Origin: Bondarzewia mesenterica
Lineage: Eukaryota > Basidiomycota > Agaricomycetes > Russulales > Bondarzewiaceae
Reading direction: 5' to 3'
Assembly (NCBI GenBank): GCA_004802705.1
Contig: SGPL01000099.1
Coordinates: forward strand, 1 to 64,000
Length of the DNA: 64,000 nt
The position numbers and the translations under genes are program-made. This document shows, piece by piece, positions 1 through 16,461 of the stretch (the stretch's first letter is position 1; each line of letters begins with the position of its first letter). The notes under the pieces are model-generated. The model had not been told where the DNA came from, made no database searches, and was given only the letters and a program-made list of their open reading frames with translations.

Positions 1-3000
1 CGCGCCGTCCTCCAGCCCGTGCGCCGCACCAAGCGAGAACGCCGTGCCCAACCCGCCAAGGAACCGCCTATGGCTCGGCGCGGACACACCCGTCGTCACG
101 CCCGCGCGGTATGCGAGGCTGAGCACGGAATGCAGTTCTTCTCGGTCAGAAACAAGGATGTGAGAACGAGAAAAGTCACATCGACGCACAGAGCGCTACG
201 TCCGGAAAACTGCAACCCGTCGACCGCGCGCACGACCGCGGCGTCGCCACCCACGATGCTCGGGACCCTCCCCGTGAGCGGATCATACACGTTCCCATCG
301 CCCGTCGACGGCTCCTGGTCGATCTCCTGCAGTCCCAACGGTGACCCGTAGCTCACCAGCCCAGGAGAGATAGCACCACCACGCAGGTCGACGGTGCGCA
401 CGCGTTCCTGCTCGCCGCCGGTGCGATAGACATCGACCACGCACGTGTCCTGCGCGCCATAGCACACCATCTTGCCTTTTTTGACAATCACGACGCCCGG
501 CTCGTCTTCCGCAGTTGCGGCGAACATCTCCTGCAGCTCGCCGCGCTGCGGTGTGATGACGCTCCGCACGTTGACGAACATCACGAGCTCCGCATCTCGC
601 TTGCGTAGGGAGCAGCGGTGGCAGACCGTCGTGAGCGACCGCCTCGCGGGCCTCGCGATCAAAATCGGGCGTCGATGGCAATGCCTGGAACGCCCGCGGC
701 TTGCGCGCGACGTAGGGCGCATCGAGCTGTGCGATCCCGTCAATATACACTTGGGCGGGCGTCGAGCCTAGTGCGAGCGGGTGACTGTCCCACACGACCA
801 AATCTGGTGCACGCATGCACTTAGGTCGTGAATAGATCAATTTGATGGGAATGGACGGGGGAAAACGCACCGGCATCCCAACCTGGAGTGAGCATTGGAT
901 CAAATATTAGCTTTTGCGGACGCGATGCTCATGTAGCCCATGTATGAGTCGCAAGGTGATACTTACCCTCTTTGATGTACCCGATCCTATGGTCCATTCC
1001 AATGACCTGAGCAGCGTGGCTCGTCACAGCTGCGATCGCCAAGTTCTCGGGCAGCCCATAATAGTGCGCCTGCTGCGCCTCGTACAGGAGGTACCGTGAG
1101 TTGAGAACTGGGTGGTCGCTCTGCACACCCACCACATAGACAAGGATAGGNTGAGCNGGCAGGGAGGGGGGGGGACATGACGGGCAGGACGGACCTTCAT
1201 GACCACTTTGAGCCCGTGCTGGGAGAGGATGCGCGGTGCGAATTCGGAGGCCCTGTATGCCTCACGCTTGTACCTGCACACGCACGCACGCACAGTGTGA
1301 TTTAATCCCGTCTGACAGGCATAGGAACGTGCGGACGAACCTCGAGTTGGTAGCAAACAGAGCGACCGCGGGCGGATGTCCTGCGCATCACCGTGATTGT
1401 CAATCGCCGGAACACAGGCGGGAAACGTCTTTGGTTGCCTTGTCTTTTTCTGAAAGAGGGCAAACGCACCGTACGCCCTTTTCAACACGTCCGGAACGAG
1501 ATACGCCTCGCTCGCATGGTGCACGGCGGCGATCGGGAACATGAACTCGTTCGACAGCTGTACGACGCCACACCATCAGTTCATCAATCCCTACAGGGAT
1601 ATCCGCCGGAGAGAAATGCGGGACGCTCACTCACACGGATGAGATCATCCAAGTCTACTGCCTCGTAGCAATGTGTTTGCACCTACACTCCACCCAAAGA
1701 TACAAAAAGCAAAAACAGTGAGTCATCCCACATATCCATGAGTATATGCGCATTTGGTGCTTGGGCTTACCCGGACGCGCCCTCGGAGCACGTCGACGAG
1801 CGCCTCCCATTGCAGTTCCTCAGGGAATGCTCCGAGCCCGGCCCATTGCCCCGCGCGCGCCTTACTGCAGTAAACGTCTTGCGACTCCTTGATCTGGCGT
1901 GCCTTGTCGTATCTACAGCATTTTTGGGGTGAAGGGGGATGCGCGTGAGTCAGTCGGCGGGCGGGGCGGCGAGGGAGTTTCAGACGCACGCCTGCCGGAA
2001 CGCCCAGAAGGTGTCCATGCGAGTTCCGTCGTAGACGCTGCCTGTGTTTGGGTGTATCTCAGTCAGGAATTGCAGCTGAAGCAGGAAGGAGAGGGAGAGG
2101 CGTACTAGGGTTCTCTCCTGTTGTTGGAACGGGTTGACGTTCAGGATTGTAAATTTCAGACAGTCGATCAGCTCACCACAGGCATGCCTCAAGGACATAT
2201 GGGATCAATAGGGTGTCTACAGCTGCTCGAATGACGATGTGCTCACTTCATTTGACGCCATCTCAGCGGACCGGATGTGTCACGCGTCCCATTGATGTCG
2301 TACGGCGGCTCGAGCAGCAGAGACGTCGGCGACCTCTCTGCGGTCTTCCTGAGCTTGATGGTGAAGGCCTGACCGCCTGCGCTACATATTCAAGATCCCA
2401 GCGGACGGGGTGAGGAGATGGGGATGCCCTCACCAATGGCGTTTGCGGAGCCGGGAAGGACGAGGGCGGTGGTGACACCGCCTGCGATGGAGAGCGCGTA
2501 CGAGTCATCGTGTGTGTTGAGTCCATCGAGCGAGCGGAGCCAGGGGAGGATGGGACCCTTGAGGGAGTTGTCGTCTCCCGAGGCACCTTCGAGCTCGGGA
2601 GATGGATGCGTCGCCGAGGTGTGAGTGGGGATCGAACGATGCTGTATTTTTTTTTTTTANTTTTAATTTTCAGCGTGGTGCCCGCGAGCCAGGATGCATA
2701 CGCGGAGTGACTTACCCGGGAGTAACCCACGCACCCTTGAGATCGATGACCTCGAGCTCGCCCCGCGCTAGCTCTGTATCTCGGAGGAGGCGGCCAAGGT
2801 GGCCGACGCCGCTGATGAGGCCTTTGTTGAGGTAAATGTCGCCCTTGATGATTTCCGTGCCGTTGTCTGCGCCAGTCCAGATGTGGGCGTTTCGGAGGAG
2901 GGTGGGCTTGGTACCTGGGACGAAGCGGTCGGAGGAGTCGCGCTTATGGAAGTCGGCAGCGGGAGCGGGGGTACGGGAGAGGGAGTGGCAGCGGGCGAGA

Positions 3001-3182
3001 GTTGCTTGGGCGTGGATGGGGACGGAGGTGGAGGTGCGTGTGAGTGGGTAGGTGTCTGTGAGAAGGAAGAACTGGAGAAGGGTGAAGACGGCGAAGACGG
3101 CGATGAAGGCAGCGCGCCCGCGACGGCGGGGATGAGCAGAGGGCAGGTGGGTAGTTGTTGGGAGAAAGAGTTTGTCGTCCAT
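1..3182 (-). pseudogene. Membrane-anchored amidohydrolase, copy A (partial, three 1-nt disruptions)
   Basis: This gene runs off the left window edge, so its C-terminus is missing. It encodes a metal-dependent hydrolase of the amidohydrolase superfamily, the type often annotated in mushrooms as carbohydrate esterase family 9; the substrate is unknown. A short cytoplasmic N-terminus and one membrane segment (about residues 25-43, FIAVFAVFTLLQFFLL) suggest a type II membrane protein. Exons read at 2716-3182, 2434-2641, 2247-2376, 2177-2187, 2106-2117, 1990-2041, 1771-1912, 1635-1682, 1470-1557, 1341-1380, 1195-1273, 967-1120, 871-882, 190-803 and 1-118. All internal lengths match copy B at 25916-29744 except exon 2 and the exon at 190-803, which differ by whole codons plus the extra bases. 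One surplus base lies near 604-612 and two in exon 2 (near 2611-2614, and the AA at 2635-2636); without them the HSHLG metal motif and the later ORF are open. It is either a young pseudogene or has sequencing indels. The start at 3182 was preferred to an upstream in-frame ATG because the membrane segment follows it closely. Confidence 0.8.
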
Positions 3183-4055
3183 GGCGATGAGGACGAAGGA
3201 GAGTTGGGACTCAAGTATGTCGCCGCCGCGTGTATGCTGAGAGTCACGCGTCGGAGGTGAGGCGATAACCACGTGATGTAACGCGTACAGTCACATTGTC
3301 ACGTCACGGTGGAGATCTCGATAATGAAGCGTGAAAGTGCCTGGGTCGTTGTACTGCGACGCTGTGCTCTGAACAGCCCACCAGCGACAACCGTCTCCAG
3401 TCTCTTTTTTTTTTTTGTTGGTTTCACAGTGACCGGCGTTGGCGAGAGCGTCGACCGGTGGTGGACGGGCGCCGTGTTCCATACAGGGCAAGGCGTGCGC
3501 CGTGCATCGATATGGGCAAGTACATATTTGCCAACATTCTGGCATCGATGGACGCACTTGGAGCTGAGACTACTTCATTCTCCTCGGCAGCCTCGCTGCG
3601 TCCTCGGTCCAGGGTCCATTTGCACCACTATTGGCCCGACGAGCGGCCGCTCGAATTCGTGGGAGGGAAATATGTTCTCAGGGTGTTGCATGCGGGCCCG
3701 GGCAAAGGCCGTACGTACTACGCATGATGGCAGGGTAGCACATTACTTAGCAGTGGATATCGAATTCCACCTGACACACGTTCGGATACCGACCGTCGAA
3801 TACTTACTGGTTTCCGCGGAGTAGGTAGGGCATGTAGAGTACAGCAGAGCACGGTGGAGGACCATGTATGTAACGATTGGAGGGATATAATGAAAACAAT
3901 TATAAAGGAGGATACGGGGGTGCGGTACGGCTGGCGCCCTGGCCCGCCACAGGACGAGTGACATGCTTGGGGCCCTTCACTTTCTCAGCTCCTTCGTGCT
4001 CTTCTTCTTCCGACCACCACCATCTCCTCCCTTCCCTCCTCCTCCTCTGCCCGCC
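3183..4055. other. Intergenic, divergent promoters
   Basis: This stretch separates two divergently transcribed genes. It has a T run near 3406 and a pyrimidine-rich leader (about 3980-4050) just before the ATG at 4056. I see no convincing coding potential. Confidence 0.5.
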
Positions 4056-5803
4056 ATGTCTCACCCACTTTCCACCTCTTCTTCGTCCTCCACCCAGCTC
4101 TCCAGATCAAAGAAGCGGTCAGTTCTCTACCTCTCCTCCTCCACACCCTCTGATCCCTCTCTTCGTCCTTCACAGCAAGCTGTCATCCCAAGAAATGATC
4201 AGGATCCTTCAGGTTTGTCTCCATCCTGTCCTTTTCCCATCTTTCTCTCATCAAACCCCGTCGCCTCCCAGATAATCGATACCCCTGCAGCACCCCTTCC
4301 TCCCGAGCCCTTGTTACGTTCATCATCATCTTCCGCCACGGGCTCAAAGCGCAAATTCGACAGTCACTCGACAATCGACTCTGCCAAACGTCCCCGCACC
4401 AGCGACTATCCTTACAAGACACAGGCACACCCTCCACCACATGCCCGTTCCGATCCATTCGAGGAAGGTGAACTCCGTGATGAGCCCTCCACCTCCACCA
4501 CTATCCTTCCCATCGCCCCTACCCCCGCCTCATTTCGTCCACCCCAGCGTCTGCGCAGGAAGCTCACCAGAGGTGATCCCATCCTCCCAAAACTACACGA
4601 TCAGTACTACCAGTACGGCCGCATGTTCAAGTACTCAGGCGACACACGGTACAGGTCCACGCACTCCCCCACGCACAAAGATTACGTGCCCCTCCTCAAC
4701 CCACCTCCCCCCACCTCCCCGTATCATACCCACGGCGTGTTGATGGCCCGCCTCGAGCTCCTCGACGCACTCGTCTGCTTCACGTACGCGCTGTGGATCA
4801 CTGATTTCATCAAAGGAAACTACATCGGCACCTGGCACACCGTGGAACAATTCTTAGGCTGGGTTAAGAAGAAGTGGACAGAAGAGAGCACTGTCGAACG
4901 CGAACGGGCCTTTGTCGGCATCATGTAAGTCCCTTCCACACCCTTCCCCCTTCGCCATGCTCACGCATCCCCCCTCGATCAGCTGGATGATCGAGTCTTT
5001 CATCCACTCGCGAACCTTCGTGTATGGCACCCGTCAGATGGACACAGACGTCGAGAAGGCGTGGACCAGGGCCAAGATCGCAGTCGAAAAGGCGTCGACA
5101 CACCCCGGCTCACCGAATGGCGCTGCGGGCGCTACACCCAACGGCTCACAGCCCACCCCTCCGATGCTTCCGTCCCCCGCCAGCATCGCCCCCGCCAACA
5201 GCGCCAACTCGACGCCCACGGGCCGGCCTTCCGAAGCGCCCACCAAGGAAGCCTCCGCCCCCCCGGCTGCGCACACACAGCANGGTCCTTCACCCTCCGC
5301 CGCCGCCAGCGGGTCCGCGTCGACCCGCGCGAAGCATGCCGCCCCCGGCCAAGGACTACCTGCCGCCGATCGCATCGACGATCAACATCCCCATCTCTGC
5401 CCAGCTGACACATCAGATCCGCAGGGTAACGTGGGAGGTCCGGCTCGCGTCGTTCTCGATGGAAAGGGCGCAGGAGAACCTGACGATGGCGACGCTCTAC
5501 AAGCATTTCCCGAGGACATACGCGCGCATCATCCATTCGACCCTCACACATGGTGAGGAACACGAGCCGGACATTGAGTCGGAGGAAGGCGAGCTCTTCT
5601 GGCCTGGCGCGGCGGTCACGGGCGAGGGCCTTGGGTGGGTGTGCTATCTGGCCAAGGCCATGATTATGGAGTTTGGCAAGGACTTTGGGTATGTCGGGAT
5701 CGACGGCGTGGTGCCCAAGCCTGAGCCCGAGATGCACAGGCCCAAGACTGAGACGCACAAGTCCAAGGCTGAGACGCACAAGCCCAAACCTGAGGACGGT
5801 TGA
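4056..5803 (+). CDS. Nuclear-type protein with AF4 C-terminal-domain-like layout
   Basis: Exons 4056-4117, 4176-4212, 4272-4924 and 4983-5803 give about 523 residues if the N at 5283 is treated as an extra base; otherwise the frame breaks there. The N-terminal part is Ser/Pro rich with basic clusters that look like nuclear localisation signals (SKKRK, GSKRKF, AKRPR). The conserved part starts with QYGRMFKYSGD and continues with amphipathic helices (ARLELLDALVCFTYAL, AFVGIIWMIESFIHSRTF), a Pro/Ala linker, then helices near IPISAQLTHQIRRVTWEV. This helix-helix-linker-helix order recalls the C-terminal homology domain of animal AF4/FMR2 elongation-complex scaffolds, but the resemblance is from memory and weak. 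The C-terminus has three repeats of a Pro-Lys-x-Glu-x-His type. The ATG at 4056 was chosen over 3963 because the first intron then gives a helical KLSSQEMIRILQ segment. Confidence 0.7.
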
Positions 5804-10214
<4,411 letters not shown>

Positions 10215-11024
10215 ATTTTTGTTATATTCGAAGGTTTGGTTGCTTGAGGGAATCGGAGGGTGCCGGCGGAGGAACAAGGGGACTTGAGCGTTGAGGTCGA
10301 CGACGACGGGCGCGCTACTGTATAATACGACCGACTGGGTTTCCCACGATGTTTGTGTCGTCCTAAGAATAAGGTTTGGGCCTCAGCTCGGTAACTCCCG
10401 GTAGCTGTATAGCTCTTTCCGTTTCGAGAATTGTGGCAGACGACACCTCTCCGGTCCCCAATTCCCAAGTGTCAATGTTTCATATCAATGTCATGTCACT
10501 GCATGCCTTGAAGCAACTCATTGGACCGCCATTTTTGAGAATGAGGTCCTGTGAATCGTCCGAATGGATAGTCTACCAACCGCTGTTCATTTCCAGAGGG
10601 CACAGCAGCTAGCTGGTGGGCTTCCTGATGCGACGGGCCCTGCGATTGAGTACTCGAGTCGTTGATTGATTGATTGGTTGATTGATGAGTATCAGAGCCT
10701 GCACAACTGCCGCGCAGTCTGCATGCTGCTAACAACATCAGCGATGACACAGTTTCCAAAATGCCAACTCCAATATTCCAGCGCAAAACAGCGCGATCTA
10801 ACCGACGGGCCAATGATCACCTTCGTCTGGCTCCTCAGCGCTCTCGTGCACAAACGAGAGTAATTTTACTTTGAACTCTAGATGATATTGAATAATGTGA
10901 CGACGACGATATGAGCTTAATGCTGAATAAATTACCGGAAGTGCGCTGTCAAAAGGAGATCTGATCAGAAAAGAGTCCGAGTGCGTCCGTTCAATTGTGA
11001 GTGAACGATGGAGAAATGCGCCCC
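10215..11024. other. Intergenic, upstream of RPS5
   Basis: Both neighbours are on the minus strand. The region includes a short TGAT-type tandem repeat near 10660-10690 and otherwise unremarkable sequence. It should contain the RPS5 promoter; no specific element could be assigned. Confidence 0.4.
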
Positions 11025-12886
11025 CTACGTCTCGCCTCCCCCGACAGGCTCTGCCTGCTCCCTCCCACGACTGGGAGCCGTGACGGTCCCGAGCACCGCA
11101 GGATCGCCCATGGCAGCCCTCTGAAATATCCCCGCCAGCTCCTCAAACAAAGGCCTCACCAACCCCTTCTCGCCCACATCTTTCTCCCTCTCTCGCAAGC
11201 CCTCCTCAGCCTTCAGCCGCGCGCGCCTCTCCGCCCCCTCCCTCTCCTCCGCCCTCTGTCTCGCCTTCACTTCACTCATCGCTTGCTCCATCGCCGAGCT
11301 CTCCTTTTTCTGTGATCGCGACAGCTGCCGCTCAAGTTCGTCCAAGTGCCGTTCCAGCCTCCGACGCATACTGCGCTCGTGCTCGAACGCATCTTCCGAT
11401 TTGCGCTTCGCTGCTCGCGCCTTGGTGAGCTCCGCACTGTGCATGGACTGCCGGTCGCGCAACAATTTGACCTCGCGCTCGAGGACCTGGCTCGACGGGG
11501 TTGCCGATGCAGCGGCAGATGGAGCCGTCGGCGTTGAAATTCTGGCAACAGGTGCCACAAGTGCGGTCGCCGAAGCACCCGAAGCGGCGGCCTTGTTCAG
11601 TTCGGCGAAACGAGACACCAGTGCCGCTCTCGCTGCGTGTTCTGTTTCTGAAACATGAGTACCGTAGACGTTTTGCAACCATCGACGAGACTGCTCGAAG
11701 CAAGCTAAGGAGGCCTCGGTCTCCCTGCCATCGGGCAAGCGAGCGCGCTTGCCGAGCTCTGTGTGGCAACTCGACAGCATCAAGAATGCGGGCTTGAGCG
11801 CCGTCTCTTCGATGCCATACCCTTTCATGACTGCAAATTCATTACATTCAGTCCAATGTCATGATATGCGTCGCCAATCATCTGGCTTACCGTCGATCAT
11901 CTGACTGACAACCTCGATTGCAGCACTGACATTGCCTTTTCTGCGATAAAATGCACCTACCACCATCCACTTGTCCAGATTGCATGCCGCAGATGTCAGG
12001 AGATTGATGATGCCCTTAGGATCGTCTTCGAGAGACTCCAAGTCGTAACTGACAGATTCGCCACATAGGGGGACGACTATAGAAGTCTGAACGGGAGGTA
12101 GACCTGGGGGAATGACTGATCGGGGGTTCGGACTACGGCAAGATGATATGGGAAGAGGGGAAGGAAGGAAGACGGAAGAAATTGGACTTTGAGGGGTAAG
12201 CGGGAAAGCGTCGCGCGCAAAGGGACCAGGATGATTTTCCTTGTCCTCGCCGCGATGTAAACGGGTCGAGAGCACGATGTCCGGGATGTTCAAACCCAGA
12301 GAAAGATGCGACGACGCAGAAGAGGACTCGGCAAGTTCGCCCGACTCTGGGGGAGTTGGCAGTGATGCGTACACAGAGGTGCAGTCGAGATCAGTATTCA
12401 TGGCCTGTCTCAATTTGAGCGTAACACCCGCGCGACGGGTCTTCTTCCGTTTGACGCCGATGTCGTCGACGTCTGAAGCAGTAGTAAGAGACGAACTAGA
12501 CGGGCGCGCCTTCAACGCGGGTTTGCGGGGCGTGGGGGTGCGATCGTCCGGGGAACCGTGGGTGATGGCACGGAACTTTTCGACGAGACGAGGACTCGAG
12601 GCGAGTCGACGGACGGCAAAGTCGGGCGACTGGTCAGCGCATGCATGGGCTGCGCTCCCGGACTCGTTGAACTCGGTGAAGAAGTGGGTGCTATTGACCT
12701 TGTCTGTTTTCCACGCATATAGGCCAGTGCTGATGAAAGGAGATTTGAGTCGTATCATGTTATGACAGAAAATATTGGTGATGGGTCAAAGACGTACATG
12801 TGACCTGAGGATGCGGTGAAGTGGTCGCGTAGGTGTTGTTCTGACTTTTCGGTTGCGATATCGACGACGCGGTCGATAGAGTCCAT
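11025..12886 (-). CDS. Uncharacterised protein with C-terminal coiled coil
   Basis: Exons 12798-12886, 11891-12729 and 11025-11830 join in phase to 577 residues. I do not recognise the family. The N-terminus is MDSIDRVVDIATEKSEQ. A Ser/Pro-rich, probably disordered centre carries Thr-Pro sites (TPTPRKPALK, TPPESGE) and a basic VKRKKTRR stretch that could be a nuclear signal. A helical section near residues 260-330 (NLLTSAACNLDKWMVVGAFYR, KGNVSAAIEVVSQMI) looks like a TPR-type hairpin. Residues of about 430-540 form a long Glu/Arg/Lys-rich coiled coil (QVLEREVKLLRDRQ, RRLERHLDELERQLSR). It is probably a basidiomycete-specific scaffold or regulatory protein; no function is assigned. Confidence 0.8.
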
Positions 12887-13678
12887 GGCGAGAGCGTGGG
12901 GGAGGAGTTGGGGGATGAAAAGAGGGAGATTGGAGCATTTATTAGAGGATGGGGAGCTGGTGAAATGACAGGACCGGAAATGGACGAGTGACCGTTCTTG
13001 GAGTGGGATTCGCATGAATGGGCTTCTTGAAGTGGGCTAACTGTCCAACTGGTCCAATGCTTGACATTTGGCCGCTTGCAATCATGCCTGAAAGAGGATT
13101 CCTGCGAGGTTGATTGGGACTGGAAGACGTATGCGACCCACCTTCTGCGCAGTTTGTGTGAAAAGGGAAATGCATTGAAGAACGGAGAAAACGTCGGTAC
13201 GGCGCCTGGAAAGGCAACCAATGCCGAAATGAATCAGCACGTGCATGCATTCTCTGCACAGCAGTGGTGAAATCCAAGACAACCGTTGAGCGCTGATTTC
13301 TTCCGTCCCGCATGTGTTGGGTTACTGTACACAAGTCGGGAGGTTATATAAATCTAGGAAAAATCGGAAAGCACTCGTAGGCCATCGTAAAAAGAGGAAT
13401 CTCGACAGAGAGAGCGCAAGACACGGTGAAAAACCATCAAGCAAACGCGAATTGGAGGTAGCGACCAGGGAGCGGGGGTTTCTCACCGCGGCTTGAAAGC
13501 ATAGGATGACATAAGCGGATGAGACCGGCCGAGATGGCGATGCCGTTTCCGAGACCACCATTGCACACTCGCTCCTTTGCCTCGTGTTATAAACCTTCAT
13601 CACGTCCTACGAGGCCCACAAAGCAGGCTTTTGGTCCCCCTCACCATCCTCCTTTATTTCATCGCAAACGCTCCGATC
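12887..13678. other. Intergenic, divergent promoters
   Basis: This region lies between two divergently transcribed genes. Only short open frames without codon bias or splice logic are present. Confidence 0.4.
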
Positions 13679-14652
13679 ATGTTCTCGTCCTTCCTCACCG
13701 TCGCCGTCATGGCTGGAGCGGCTTCCGCTCTCTCGTGAGTCCATCGACCGGCACCCCCTGATACCGTTGAAGCCTTCTCTGACATGAGATCACTTGATTG
13801 TCAGACTGTCGAGCCAATGCCAGAGCACGCTGGCTGGTGTGGCCACCTCTTCGGACGGCTCCTGTCTGAATGCCGCCGGCCTCGTCTCCCTCGCCGTGCT
13901 CGGCAACAGCAGCTCCATCGTCGGCCCCGTCAACACCTGGCTCGGAGGTTTCTGCTCCAAGACCGCCTGCACCAACGCCACGCTCGCCAGCCTCGTCAGC
14001 ACCATCGTTTCAGGTTGCTCGAGCGATATTTCCTCGGCTGGTTTGGGCAACGTCAGCACGTCCACCATCACCTCTGACGTCCAGACCTTTTACCCCGCTG
14101 TTCGTCAAATGGCCTGCTTACAAGAGTAGGTCCCCCTTTTTTGACTTTCGGGTGTCCCTGTTGCTCACCTTCCCGCTGCGCCATTACAGTACGAGTGCGA
14201 ACGAGCTCTGCGTTACAGAGACGCTCAGCGGGATTCAAAATGCGACCGGCACGCTCAGCATTAATAACATCGTCTCCCTCGTCCCTCAGATCCTCGCCGG
14301 CTCCTCCGCCAACATCCCCCAGAACGTGACCTGCAGCAATTGCGCAAAGGAGGCGTACAACATTTTCAACAATTTCTTCCCCACCCTCCTGACGTCCAGT
14401 GATAAGTCTTCCGTGCAAACCGAGTGTGGCTCATCGTTCACTGGTAGGCGCTGTCCCACCATCCTGTCTTTTTGACGTTTGACTGATGGGCGACGATGAT
14501 TATTTCCAGATGGCACCCAGCCTTCTCACATCACCCAGACTGCGAACGGCCTGAGCTTGGCGCAGAACAACAGTGCGCTTGCCTCGTTTGCGATCAAGTC
14601 GACGTTTGCCTCGATGGTCGCGTTGGCTTCTGGCTTCGTCGTCTTTGCTTGA
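13679..14652 (+). CDS. Small secreted Cys-rich, probably GPI-anchored protein
   Basis: Four exons (13679-13734, 13805-14125, 14190-14443, 14510-14652) join in phase to 257 residues. An N-terminal signal peptide (MFSSFLTVAVMAGAASAL) is followed by a Ser/Thr/Asn-rich ectodomain with regularly placed cysteines (SQCQS, GSCLN, GGFCSKTACTNAT, SGCSSD, MACLQD, NELCVTE, VTCSNC, QTECGSS). The C-terminus is hydrophobic (FASMVALASGFVVFA) after a small-residue region, as in GPI-anchor signals. Several N-glycosylation sequons are present. Proteins of this layout occur in fungal cell-wall and effector-like secretomes, where some carry a DUF7729-type domain; I cannot confirm that assignment by eye. Confidence 0.82.
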
Positions 14653-15166
14653 TTGGGAACACCTCGACCCGTCATACACACATACACTATCCACCAAGCT
14701 TTCATCTTTCTGGAATGGCGCGGCATGACATCACGTATATCTTGAATGTGGGTGCTCTGTGTGGCGGACATTTTTTCATACCTTTTCTGCTTATTTAAAT
14801 CTCCACAAAGACAGTCGTAGTACAGATAAAGAAAAAGGATAATATATTCTTGATATGTTCCTACTATTATCAGGGGGCTCAGCGCTCATCCACTGCGTCA
14901 TTCATGTCTTGGCTGTTTCTTTCGACAAAAAGTTGATCAACAATGTGATACGAACGCTTTCGGCCAGCGTCCTTCACGGCGCTGACTTCTACTTCATGTT
15001 GCGATGTACCGTGGCTAGGTGTAAGTCGATTAGAATGCCTTCATTAACCTTACTCAGACCGTCCTACATCATTGCACAGTGTATTTTGTTCAACGAGACC
15101 CTTCATGATTTAGTAAATGACTGTATAAAATACATTCCGAATATATACAAGGGGTCATGCTCACCA
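14653..15166. other. Intergenic between convergent genes
   Basis: This is 3' flanking sequence of two convergent genes. It is AT-richer than its surroundings, with no coding signal. Confidence 0.4.
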
Positions 15167-16146
15167 TCAGCCCTGTCGGGGTAATTTGTGGGACACGGTT
15201 GACCCCCGAGTAGAGACGGATAAAGATGGTCTGCCAATCTTGGAGGCTGTCGTAGAAATCTTACCACTACCCACCTGTGTAATGCTGTTATTCGTCCGCG
15301 TTGAAACTTCAGACAGTTTGGTGAGATTTCCCCGACAGTAGCATCCGAAAGACGGCGAGTCACTCACCTGATCTCGATGCAGTTTGCGCAGCGCTACGCA
15401 TTGATGCCCTAGTTCCCCTCACGCCTCTGACCCCACTTGTGCTTCTGGATACAGATCGACCAGTTTTTACTCCTTCTACTCGGTGCTTCTCCTGCCGCGC
15501 TTCCCGCTCCTGTTCTTCCCGCTCTCGACGCTCAACCTCACGCTGAGCAGCAAGCGCTCGTTCTTGATCTTCGCGTCGTCTCAGCTCTTCTGCTTCGCGT
15601 TCCTCCCGCTCTAACATATCTTCGTCCTGCAGGCAACGCTTGAGCGGTTAGGGCGAGTTCAAGAGCAGCGAAAACGTTACTTCTTCCGCGCCTGCCCATC
15701 TCTCGTCAAACACCAAACGCGTGACGGCTTCGGACTTGATCAGAATATTCACGTATTTATCGAGCAGCGCATTCGTCTGCTCTAATTGCACAGCTACTCG
15801 CTACATTGATATATCAACAACGCTTTGCATCGGAAGCTTGCCACAGCGAGCCACGCACCTCCGTGCTTGAGTGTGTCGTGCTCAGAGCCTCGGTATACAG
15901 TCCAAAAGCAGCGTTGAGCTTCCTCAGAATGAACAAGTCGTTCTGCAACTTGTTCTCTCTGGCCCGCTCCTCCGACTGTCGAATCTCTACAGCTTTGAAT
16001 ATCCCGTTCTCATCATCTATATTCTCTGGGTGAAGGGGTTGCGCGATCAGACTGAATGGTTTCGGATGATCGGTAGCAGAGAGCTCTGAGAGGGATAGAT
16101 CATCGCCGCCGTGCCCAGTGTGTGTTGATGAGTCCAAGCCGTCCAT
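15167..16146 (-). CDS. DUO1: DASH complex subunit Duo1
   Basis: Duo1 is part of the fungal DASH/Dam1 ring that couples kinetochores to spindle microtubules. Exons 15859-16146, 15681-15800, 15368-15626 and 15167-15246 join in phase to 248 residues. The family core is clear: KLQNDLFILRKLNAAFGLY, then a helix ending VNILIKSEAVTRLVFDERW. A charged segment (EREEREAEELRRREDQERA) and a Ser/Arg/Gly-rich tail (TSGVRGVRGTRASMRSAAQ) follow; the tail is a typical microtubule-contacting and phosphorylated region. The last exon was chosen because its acceptor keeps phase and gives the basic ending SKIGRPSLSVSTRGS. Confidence 0.9.
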
Positions 16147-16461
16147 TCTCGCGGTCAGGCTGCTGTTTGTTAAAGGATGTCCGAGTCGATGATGAACTTC
16201 AACGAAGTTATTACCGTTAGTAGTGAGCTCAAGTGGACACGTGAGAGGGTGTTGTGTGGGGTTGGCCAGAATAGGTGTCGCTAGTTTCCCCCAGTCACGG
16301 CTCCGCCGCGTATCTGCCGCGCCTCGACCACACCGTGTAGGTGTGGTCTTCTACTACACCCTTGATCCCGTCTTATTGCCGTCATTTTTACATGTTTTTC
16401 AGCAGGTCCACATTCTAAGCGCCAAATTCTTCTTCTCGGACGGCTACTACTGACTCAAGCT
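16147..16461. other. Short divergent promoter region
   Basis: About 315 bp separate the starts of DUO1 (minus) and the DUF4045-gelsolin gene (plus). A near-palindromic CACACCGTGTAGGTGTGG lies near 16330. No other element was identified. Confidence 0.4.

Noticed and set aside
2799..3260. Plus-strand open frame opposite amidohydrolase A exon 1
   Set aside because: It is the antisense shadow of a coding exon; residues are Gly/Glu/Val runs.
3963..4055. Upstream in-frame ATG for the gene at 4056
   Set aside because: It would add a Phe/Pro-rich leader from a pyrimidine tract; the ATG at 4056 fits the first intron better.
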